This document shows, in pieces, positions 16,185 to 21,885 of a stretch of DNA of 64,000 bases. The DNA is from Gammaproteobacteria bacterium. Lineage in GTDB: Bacteria > Pseudomonadota > Gammaproteobacteria > SZUA-140. Position 1 is the stretch's first letter; every line of letters starts with the position of its first letter. Under the pieces are notes generated by a model. It had not been told where the DNA came from, ran no database searches, and saw only the letters and a program-made list of their open reading frames with translations. The stretch spans positions 1 through 64,000 of the forward strand of contig JADJQS010000015.1 in assembly GCA_016712635.1 (NCBI GenBank), in the 5' to 3' direction. A program made the translations under genes and the position numbers.

Positions 16185-16808
16185 TCAAGCACCACCCAGA
16201 AGTGACTTTACAATGCGCATTCCGGGTGCCGACAGCATCCAGCCGAACCCTATGCAGTTAAGTACTACCGTCGCCCAGAATGTCGCCTGGAACGATCTCT
16301 TCTGTGTCTTGTGACGACTCATCTTCTGCGCAAGTATGGCACCCGGCCAGCCACCTAACAAACTGAAGAGATGCAAGGACTCCTCAGTCGTTCTCCACTT
16401 CCCTTGTACCGCGGCGGCTTTGTCGAACACATATGCAAGGTATGCAATACAGCTCGCACCAAGATAAACGAGCAGCACCAGAAACGGCAGTCGGCCCATA
16501 CTGACCACCACCACTACGAAGACAAGGAAAGCAACGGCAAATATCAGGGCCACCGGCCCAGGCCCAGGTGCGGATACCGGATGAGGAGACGCCACCTTCT
16601 CGCCGACGAACGCCACATTCATGCCTTGCTGGCGACCACGCGAATCCACCGAGAGTTCGTAAGTCACGAGTTCGTTTCCGACTGGTCGTCGCTGACGATT
16701 CGTGAATGCCTTGATGTGGATAAACACCCTAGGGCCGCCTCCGTTTGGCGAGACAAAGCCGAAGCCCTTGTCATCCTTCCAGTCGGTTATCTTTCCCTGA
16801 TAGCGCAC
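16185..16808 (-). CDS. Cold-shock domain plus DUF1294 membrane protein
   Basis: 207 residues. Residues 1-65 form a cold-shock (OB-fold) domain: GKITDWKDDKGFGFVSPNGG and VFIHIKAF give the RNP1/RNP2-like motifs. Residues ~85-205 form DUF1294 with four helices (VYLGASCIAYLAYVFDKAAA, LGGWPGAILAQKMSRHKTQK). The CSD-DUF1294 fusion is a known, widespread arrangement of unknown function, perhaps linking nucleic-acid binding to the membrane. Stop is one base from the attC. Confidence 0.9.
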   Translation of the reverse strand: MRYQGKITDWKDDKGFGFVSPNGGGPRVFIHIKAFTNRQRRPVGNELVTYELSVDSRGRQQGMNVAFVGEKVASPHPVSAPGPGPVALIFAVAFLVFVVVVVSMGRLPFLVLLVYLGASCIAYLAYVFDKAAAVQGKWRTTEESLHLFSLLGGWPGAILAQKMSRHKTQKRSFQATFWATVVLNCIGFGWMLSAPGMRIVKSLLGGA

Positions 16809-16824
16809 TGACGTGTTCTCTGGG

Positions 16825-16891
16825 GGCTAACGTTTGAGTTGAGCGGCCCCACACCGGCATGCGGCTGGTGAGGCTACTGACTTCGTCTTAT
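16825..16891 (-). other. attC site
   Basis: Left end GGCTAAC, right end GTCTTAT with the stop codon of the VOC gene inside. The inner arms pair less well than in the other sites, but an internal GCCCCACACCGG/CGGCTGGTGAGGC hairpin is present. Confidence 0.65.
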
Positions 16892-17310
16892 TCGAGGGAC
16901 GCGAAGCCCGGATTGAACACAACTTCCCAGAGGTGTCCGTCTGGATCCTGGAAGTAGCCGGCGTAGCCACCGTACGATGTGGTTTGTGCAGGCTTCAGGA
17001 TCGTGGCGCCCGCTTGAGCTGCTTCCTTCATGACCGCATCGACTTCGCTCTGCGACTCCACGTTGTGAGCGAGCGAGAACTCGGTGGCACTCGGCGGTTG
17101 CAACGGGGCTGAACTATCAGCAGCGAGACTCTTGCGAGGCCATAGAGCGAGCTTCAGGCCGGCGTGAAGCTTGAAGAAGGCAACTGCGCCGTTCTCGATT
17201 TCTGAGCCGACGATGCCTTTCGTGGGGAAGCCGAGGCCGTCGCGGTAGAAGGCGACGGCTCGTTCGAGGTCATCGACGGCGAGCGTGACAAGCGTGATGT
17301 GTGGCTTCAT
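16888..17310 (-). CDS. VOC (glyoxalase/bleomycin-resistance) family protein
   Basis: 140 residues from ATG 17310 (MKPHITLVTLAVDDLERAVA); an upstream in-frame start at 17346 would run into attC sequence. The paired beta-alpha-beta-beta-beta halves are seen in AFYRDGLGFPTKG and GYAGYFQDPDGHLWEVVFNP, the latter with the family's usual DPDGHLWEV motif and metal-binding Glu. Substrate is unknown. VOC proteins include lyases, dioxygenases and drug-binding resistance proteins and are common cassette cargo. Confidence 0.85.
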   Translation of the reverse strand: MKPHITLVTLAVDDLERAVAFYRDGLGFPTKGIVGSEIENGAVAFFKLHAGLKLALWPRKSLAADSSAPLQPPSATEFSLAHNVESQSEVDAVMKEAAQAGATILKPAQTTSYGGYAGYFQDPDGHLWEVVFNPGFASLE

Positions 17311-17340
17311 CGTGAGGACTCCAAAGGCTGTGTTTGCGAC

Positions 17341-17401
17341 GCCCAACGTTCAAGCTGTGCGGCGCGACGTAAGGAGCGTCCGAACAAGCGCCGTGTTAGA
17401 T
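17341..17401 (-). other. attC site
   Basis: Left end GCCCAAC, right end GTTAGAT holding the stop codon of the next cassette gene. Arms GCTGTGCGG and CCGAACAAGC pair with an extra base on the right; they closely resemble the attC at 5027-5098. Confidence 0.9.
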
Positions 17402-17911
17402 TGCATCTATTGAGCGCCATTGTTCTAATATTTCCTTCGATTTTTTATCTATGAACTCTTCTGACACACCATGTCTTTTTACATAAGCCTCAGTTAATGC
17501 GTCCACATGCTTTAGAAGAGACAATGCCTCCTCAGATATTTTCCTTAGCCTCTCGAGCAAAGCTTGCATATGTGAATCCGAGTGAATTGCTCTTCTGCTA
17601 CTTGCTCTTGAGCTATGAACAAGCCAATTTCTCTCGGAAAGTAATTTTTTGAATCTTTCCTCCACTTCTTCCGCAAGCAAGCCCGCCTCTACAAATTTGT
17701 GAATGGTATTGCCGAAGGTTTTCTTCTTTGCGTTTTCTTCTAGCTTAATCCCAGCTTCTTCTCCCATGCCAATTTCAGCTTCTTCTACTAAAACGTAATA
17801 TGTAGCGCACACACACTCTAATTCTTGAAGCTGCCACAATGAAAACCCGACCTGCTGAGTAATAGCAGACAATCGATTTGCTTTTTCTAATTGTGTCTCT
17901 AGTTCTGACAT
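17396..17911 (-). CDS. HEPN-like cassette protein
   Basis: 171 residues, largely helical and charged. LLSERNWLVHSS contains the R-x4-H signature (RNWLVH, with N after R) of HEPN-domain RNases. The C-terminal half is coiled-coil-like (MQALLERLRKISEEALSLLK). It has lower GC than the chromosomal genes around the array. HEPN proteins act as toxins or defence RNases. The assignment rests on the motif alone, and no partner nucleotidyltransferase is adjacent. ATG 17911 is four bases from the next attC. Confidence 0.5.
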   Translation of the reverse strand: MSELETQLEKANRLSAITQQVGFSLWQLQELECVCATYYVLVEEAEIGMGEEAGIKLEENAKKKTFGNTIHKFVEAGLLAEEVEERFKKLLSERNWLVHSSRASSRRAIHSDSHMQALLERLRKISEEALSLLKHVDALTEAYVKRHGVSEEFIDKKSKEILEQWRSIDAI

Positions 17912-17914
17912 GCA

Positions 17915-18016
17915 ATCTAACGTCGTTGTAAATTGCAGTTTTGGAGGAGCCCGTTTGTGCTATTTAGCACAAAAAGGAGCGACGGAAAAACTGTCAATTT
18001 GACAGCTTTGTTAGGC
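17915..18016 (-). other. attC site
   Basis: Left end ATCTAAC, right end GTTAGGC. Arms TGTAAATTG and CAATTTGACA pair with one extra base on the right. Inner hairpins include TGTGCTATTTAGCACA and CTGTCAATTTGACAG. Confidence 0.9.
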
Positions 18017-18025
18017 CGAATTGCT

Positions 18026-18339
18026 TCATTCTTCAGCACACAATTTCGCTCCTGTACTCTCCAACCACTGGGCAACTTCAGTCCACGCAATTCTGAACCA
18101 TTCTTTTTGATGTTTTAAATGATTGAAGTTTCTGTGAGTATTTCTCTCTGCGTTTCGGGCTTCTCGCTCGGTTTCATATTGGAAGGCTGCCGCTACATGT
18201 ATGTTTCTTGGGTTTTCTCCTTTAGGTTTGCTTCCATTCTCCATTCTGGTGGATTTTTTTGAATAACCTATTTTGTCCAAGGCCCAGACTTATCTCCTTC
18301 AATAGGCTCTTCTTCTATTAGATATACATATGCAACCAT
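18026..18339 (-). pseudogene. Small GIY-YIG-like (T5orf172/MUG113-type) protein, one frameshift
   Basis: The N-terminal half, MVAYVYLIEEEPIEGDKSG then PWTK, is read from ATG 18339. The rest, KIGYSKKSTRMENGSKPKGE then NPRNIHVAAAFQYETEREAR and QKEWFRIAWTEVAQW, is one base out of phase after an A4 run near 18274. Corrected, it has about 104 residues: YVYLI, KIGYS, NPRNI and the EAR..H..F pattern fit the GIY-YIG-like domain of T5orf172 type. Such domains cut or bind DNA. It is either inactivated or a homopolymer error. Confidence 0.6.
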
Positions 18340-18355
18340 GCTTTCCTCTTGCCTC

Positions 18356-18481
18356 GCCTAACGTGCAGTTCAGCGGCCGCACGCCGACGTGTCATGCGCG
18401 CCGCAGGCGCACCATGGCAACGCCGCGCTTGCGGCGCGCACGCGGCGCCGTGTCACGGTCCGCTGCAACTGCTGGCTAGGC
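18356..18481 (-). other. attC site
   Basis: Left end GCCTAAC, right end GCTAGGC (degenerate R'', holding the TAG of the next gene). Arms GCAGTTCAGCGG and CCGCTGCAACTGC pair with one extra base on the right. The centre is a GC-rich imperfect hairpin. Confidence 0.85.
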
Positions 18482-18943
18482 GACAGGCACAACACGTGGT
18501 TGACCAGCCTTCAGCAAACGCACCCGCGGCTCCGCCACGGAAACAACGTCGACGATATGGTGCATACAGATCAACTCGATATGTTTGAATGGGCCAGGGT
18601 ATTTGTCGTCAGCAAACGTGTCACGGCGGATGTGATCAAGGAAATCCGACTTCGAATAGACGCGAACCAAGCGTCCTTCGTAAGTCTCGTTGTCCTTGAC
18701 CCGCGCATATGACTCATTGACAACCGCGTAAGCGATGTATGTGTCCCACGTTACCTCGAAGGCTCGGCAGCTCGACGTGTGCTCGATCTTACGGGATCGA
18801 CCAAAGTTGACGCCGTCCATCTCGAGCTCCTCAGACTCGAATCCGACCTGCATCTCCTCTATAACCAAGCGAAGGGAGTTGGTGCGGGGCTCACTGACAC
18901 CCGCAAGATCAAGATATGCGCACTGGTCAAGCTGAGCGAACAT
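18476..18943 (-). CDS. Unrecognised cassette protein, 155 residues
   Basis: Intact frame from ATG 18943 to a TAG inside the attC. The sequence looks soluble and mixed alpha/beta (LRLVIEEMQVGFESEELEMD, FEVTWDTYIAYAVVNESYAR, YEGRLVRVYSKSDFLDHIRR). No cysteine pattern, signal peptide or catalytic motif stands out. The last ~18 residues may be translated attC-proximal sequence. The family was not recognised; the layout resembles single-domain cassette proteins of unknown function. Confidence 0.7.
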   Translation of the reverse strand: MFAQLDQCAYLDLAGVSEPRTNSLRLVIEEMQVGFESEELEMDGVNFGRSRKIEHTSSCRAFEVTWDTYIAYAVVNESYARVKDNETYEGRLVRVYSKSDFLDHIRRDTFADDKYPGPFKHIELICMHHIVDVVSVAEPRVRLLKAGQPRVVPVA

Positions 18944-18952
18944 TCTTCTGTC

Positions 18953-19031
18953 GCCTAACGTTTGCCATAAACGGCCGAGCGGTAGCGAGATCCGGCGACC
19001 GAAGGGAGCGAATTTGATGGCATTGTTATAT
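18953..19031 (-). other. attC site
   Basis: Left end GCCTAAC, right end GTTATAT. Arms TGCCATAAA and TTTGATGGCA pair with one extra base on the right. The central sequence is almost shared with the attC at 7392-7471. Confidence 0.9.
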
Positions 19032-19040
19032 GCATCTCTA

Positions 19041-19661
19041 TTACTCGTGACCTTTCTTCATATCCACCAACAACGAGTCGACCAAAGCGACAACATTAGC
19101 GGACACACTGGTAATTGTTGATACAATTTCTTTGCTTAGCAATTGTTCTACTATTTTTGAACGAAATTTATCGGCATAAATATATCGTTGGCCCAGTGCG
19201 GAATCGATATTTTCAATGAAGCCGAGTTCTAAAGTGTCTTGCATCTTCACTTCAGACAATGCTTGCTCGATTAACGACCTGGAATCACCTTTTTCATCGA
19301 TATGATTGTAGTGAAAGGTGACATCTCTAATTGGTTTAAGGGTATCTTTGACAAGGCTTCCTTTCTCGAACGAAGCCAGAGAAGATTTCACCTCCTGCAG
19401 CAACCCTTCCGTTTCCCCTGACATTTTTCCTTGAAAGTTACCTGTATCGATTTTTGCAACCAACTTTGCCAGTTCTCTCAATATAGAAAGCGATGTAACA
19501 AAGAAATACATGCTCTCCGATTCTGGAAAACGTCCAATGGCTTCCACGTTTAGAGTAAGGTCGTTCGCAGCTAAAGATAACGCTATGACACGGAGTGCGT
19601 CATCATTACTCAGTGACTGAAGGACGTTGCCTATTGTTGTTATTTTAAATCGATTTTCCAT
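19041..19661 (-). CDS. Helical cassette protein with HEPN-like motif
   Basis: 206 residues, AT-richer than the chromosome, almost all helical. IRDVTFHYNH contains an R-x4-H motif (RDVTFH) in the position expected for a HEPN-type domain, after the helices LSILRELAKLVAKI and EGLLQEVKSSLASFEKG. The C-terminal third (LLSKEIVSTITSVSANVVAL) is hydrophobic enough to be amphipathic. It is the cassette nearest the integrase remnant, so it would be the last one inserted. Function not established. Confidence 0.5.
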   Translation of the reverse strand: MENRFKITTIGNVLQSLSNDDALRVIALSLAANDLTLNVEAIGRFPESESMYFFVTSLSILRELAKLVAKIDTGNFQGKMSGETEGLLQEVKSSLASFEKGSLVKDTLKPIRDVTFHYNHIDEKGDSRSLIEQALSEVKMQDTLELGFIENIDSALGQRYIYADKFRSKIVEQLLSKEIVSTITSVSANVVALVDSLLVDMKKGHE

Positions 19662-19674
19662 CGTGGCTTACTGC

Positions 19675-19766
19675 ATATAACGGTATCGAGCTAAGCCGCG
19701 CGCGATAGCTCCGGTATTAATACCACTGCTCATTGATCGCGCGTCGGCTTTTGCGAGTGGTTGAAC
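19675..19766 (-). other. attC-like site nearest the integrase end
   Basis: Left end ATATAAC, right end GTTGAAC. Arms AAGCCGCGCGCG and CGCGCGTCGGCTT pair with one extra base on the right. It lies 14 bases from the start of the first surviving cassette gene. Confidence 0.65.
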
Positions 19767-20191
19767 GGCATAGGGATCACGGGGCGTGCGCAGTTGCCTC
19801 TGGATTCTGCAATCTGCACCAGCTCTGCCTGATAATGTGTGGGATAAATTATGTGGACTAAAGCGAAGCAATCGCTGCGTCCGCATTAACGCCGTTATGC
19901 GACGCTTGCGTTGCTTCGCTTTATCTACCATGTTTTTCGGCCCAGCACTATCCGCCATTTATAGTGGTCCGCTCATATTTTATTGTTAAAACTTCTGGGC
20001 TTGGGCTTCTTTCCGTGAGGCCTATGATCGGTCAACAGTGAGTAGGTATAAAAGTTATACGTTATAACGTAGCAGTTTTATATATAACACGCACCCGCGC
20101 CGACTACCTGCTTGATTATCCAGAAGGATTATGGAAACCACACGGGCAAATGGATATTTTATCGGAGTCATGTCGCCAGGGAGGGCCGATC
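19767..20191. other. Region between the first attC and the integrase remnant
   Basis: No convincing gene. It holds the imperfect palindrome at 19861-19921 and an AT-rich stretch at 20040-20095 with GTTATAAC at 20061-20068, where an attI site and the divergent integrase and cassette promoters would be expected. I cannot define attI from sequence alone. Confidence 0.4.
19861..19921. repeat. 61-bp imperfect palindrome with GTTAT/ATTAAC centre
   Basis: AAGCGAAGCAATCGCTGCGTC (21 bp, 19861-19881) pairs with 19901-19921 with few mismatches. The 19-bp centre is itself palindromic around GCATTAACGCCGTTATGC. It could fold into one long cruciform and recalls attC cores, but with the core bases in the middle. 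Confidence 0.65.
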
Positions 20192-20356
20192 ATGAAGAAG
20201 TCTCCGTTGCTCGAAAAACTCCGTACGACAATCCGCGTACGCCATTACAGCTATCGCACCGAGAAGTGCTACGTCCATTGGGTTAAGCGATTCATCCTGT
20301 TTCATGACAAGCATCATCCAACGGATGATTGCCGCGCTTATACCGGATGCGATTAA
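20192..20356 (+). pseudogene. intI: Integron integrase intI, N-terminal remnant
   Basis: MKKSPLLEKLRTTIRVRHYS followed by YRTEKCYVHWVKRFILFHDK and HHP is a near-textbook N-terminus of an IntI tyrosine recombinase (SAM-like core-binding domain). The start at 20192 has AGGGAGGG just upstream. After HHP the frame turns to unrelated residues and stops at 20356, so about 280 residues are lost, including the R-H-R-Y catalytic residues. It is divergent from the cassette genes, the normal integron arrangement. The array therefore lacks an intact local integrase. Confidence 0.85.
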
Positions 20357-20435
20357 GCGAAATCAGGCACAATCAAATATGCCAACTATGGCAAACAATC
20401 TTCCCGGATTCCGCTGGCGCTGCATCCGGGCTACA

Positions 20436-21878
20436 TCAGTAATTCAAATTTGAACAATTGAAGAAATGATTTACCGCGGCACCCGTACCTGCCGCATATA
20501 CCGTGAAATCATCCGCGTGCGGATGCCGAGCCAGCGCGAGTCGGGGTGGGTTTCGTAGTAGCCCGGGCGCGGCAGCATGGCGGCGAGGCGGGCGGACTGC
20601 TCGGGCGTCAGCGCATCGGACGACACGCGGTAATAGCGTCGCGCGGCGGCCTCGGCGCCGTACACGCGCTCGCCCCACTCCACCACGTTGAGGTACACCT
20701 CGAGGATGCGGCGCTTGCTCCATATGGCCTCGATCATGACGGTGATCAGCGCCTCCTCGCCCTTGCGCAGGAAGCTGCGGCGGCCGGACAGGAACAGGTT
20801 CTTGGCGAGCTGCTGGCTGATGGTGGAACCGCCGGCGACGAGACTGCCCTGCTTCAGGTTCTTGTTGAACGCGGCCTCGATGCCTTCCCAGTCGAAGCCC
20901 TCGTGTTCCATGAAGCGCGCGTCCTCGGCCGCGACCACCGCGCGCTTGAGTTGGATCGAGATGCGCTCGTACGGCACCCAGCGGAAATGCAGGTCGGCTT
21001 CGGGATCCTTCTCCTGCAGGCGTGCGAGGCGCGCCTCCATGAAGGCGCTCGCCTGCGGGGCATGGTCGGTCCACCACCAAAGTTTGGCCAGCACCCACAG
21101 GTTGAAGCCGAGGAACAGCGTGAGCAGGATGACGGCGGTCCAGGCGAGCAGGCGGCGGACCGGGTGCCGGCGCTTCTTCACCCGGCGCTTGCGCGCGGGA
21201 CGGAAGATGTCCGGGTTGATCTGGCGAAAGCCTTTCGAGGCGCTCATGACCGCGTTTGTTTCTTCGGGATTGGGTTTGGGGACAGATTTGAAATCTGTCC
21301 CCTTTTGAGCGCTTGGGCTTGCGTTTGGTTTCGGGGACGGATTTCAAATCTGTCCCCGGTAACAGCGTCACCGGTATCAGCACGGCGCGCCAGCGGCGAA
21401 GCTTTTCCGCGGCCGGCAGTGCGGCGTGCGCGGGGCTGGTGGATGGCAGGGTGTGGTAGTCGATGCGGGCGTGCGTCGGTCCGAGCCGCGGCAGCACGAG
21501 CCTGCGATAGAGCGCGGCGGCCTTCTGGCCGTTGAAGCAGACGGTGCCGATCGCCGGATGCGTGCGGAACAGTTCGGTGAAATCGTTCGGCACGACGGAG
21601 GCCGGATCGATCGCGCTGTCCAGGCTGCCGGTCCGCCGGCATTGCGCGACGACATCCCACAGCGCGATGCGCGCCTTCCCGAGCCGGGCCAGGCGCTCCG
21701 TGTACGGCAGCGCGCGCGGGATGTCATAGAGATCCTCGAGCAGATTCCAGAACAGGTTGCGCGGATGGGCGTAGTACTCGCCCCGGCGCAGCGATTCGGC
21801 GCCGGGCATGGATCCGAGAATCAGCAGGCGCGCGCCGGGCGCGATCACCGCGGGCAGGCCGTTCAGCAGGTCGCTCAT
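20436..21878 (-). CDS. Hypoxanthine/uracil-type DNA glycosylase, 3' end altered by repeats
   Basis: Residues 1-168 (21878 to ~21374) are a DNA-deoxyinosine glycosylase of the UDG superfamily: LLILGSMPGAESLRRGEYYA, HPRNLFWNLLEDLYDIP, ALWDVVAQCRRTGSLDSAI and VCFNGQKAAALYRR carry the family motifs. It would excise deaminated adenine (hypoxanthine). The frame then enters two GGGGACAGATTT palindromes and, finding no stop, runs out of phase through the whole of mtgA to 20436. The real protein probably once ended near 21370. The added ~310 residues are low-complexity Arg/Pro/Ala reading and not functional sequence. Confidence 0.6.
   Translation of the reverse strand: MSDLLNGLPAVIAPGARLLILGSMPGAESLRRGEYYAHPRNLFWNLLEDLYDIPRALPYTERLARLGKARIALWDVVAQCRRTGSLDSAIDPASVVPNDFTELFRTHPAIGTVCFNGQKAAALYRRLVLPRLGPTHARIDYHTLPSTSPAHAALPAAEKLRRWRAVLIPVTLLPGTDLKSVPETKRKPKRSKGDRFQICPQTQSRRNKRGHERLERLSPDQPGHLPSRAQAPGEEAPAPGPPPARLDRRHPAHAVPRLQPVGAGQTLVVDRPCPAGERLHGGAPRTPAGEGSRSRPAFPLGAVRAHLDPTQARGGRGRGRALHGTRGLRLGRHRGRVQQEPEAGQSRRRRFHHQPAARQEPVPVRPPQLPAQGRGGADHRHDRGHMEQAPHPRGVPQRGGVGRARVRRRGRRATLLPRVVRCADARAVRPPRRHAAAPGLLRNPPRLALARHPHADDFTVYAAGTGAAVNHFFNCSNLNY
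20471..21247 (-). CDS. mtgA: Monofunctional peptidoglycan glycosyltransferase MtgA
   Basis: 258 residues. A basic N-terminus, one membrane anchor (about 33-50), and a GT51 domain: AEDARFMEHEGFDWEGI has the catalytic Glu (E108), GGSTISQQLAKNLFLSGRRS and RKGEEALITVMIE follow as motifs II and III, and RILEVYLNVVEWG as motif IV. It polymerises lipid II into glycan strands at the inner membrane without a transpeptidase domain. Length fits E. coli MtgA. It is convergent with the integrase remnant. Confidence 0.95.
   Translation of the reverse strand: MSASKGFRQINPDIFRPARKRRVKKRRHPVRRLLAWTAVILLTLFLGFNLWVLAKLWWWTDHAPQASAFMEARLARLQEKDPEADLHFRWVPYERISIQLKRAVVAAEDARFMEHEGFDWEGIEAAFNKNLKQGSLVAGGSTISQQLAKNLFLSGRRSFLRKGEEALITVMIEAIWSKRRILEVYLNVVEWGERVYGAEAAARRYYRVSSDALTPEQSARLAAMLPRPGYYETHPDSRWLGIRTRMISRYMRQVRVPR
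21278..21302. repeat. 25-bp palindromic REP-like repeat
   Basis: GGGGACAGATTT arms around a central G, perfect. It lies in the tail of the glycosylase frame, 31 bases upstream of the mtgA start, where it may also end or stabilise transcripts. Confidence 0.85.
21333..21357. repeat. 25-bp palindromic REP-like repeat (one mismatch)
   Basis: GGGGACGGATTT pairs with AAATCTGTCCCC with one mismatch. It is a tandem partner of the copy at 21278-21302 and directly follows the conserved part of the glycosylase. Confidence 0.85.
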
Positions 21879-21885
21879 CGCGCGC

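Noticed and set aside
20061..20068. GTTATAAC as the attI core
   Set aside because: It is palindromic and in an AT-rich promoter-like region, with no flanking features that define attI. Kept only as a possibility in the region note.
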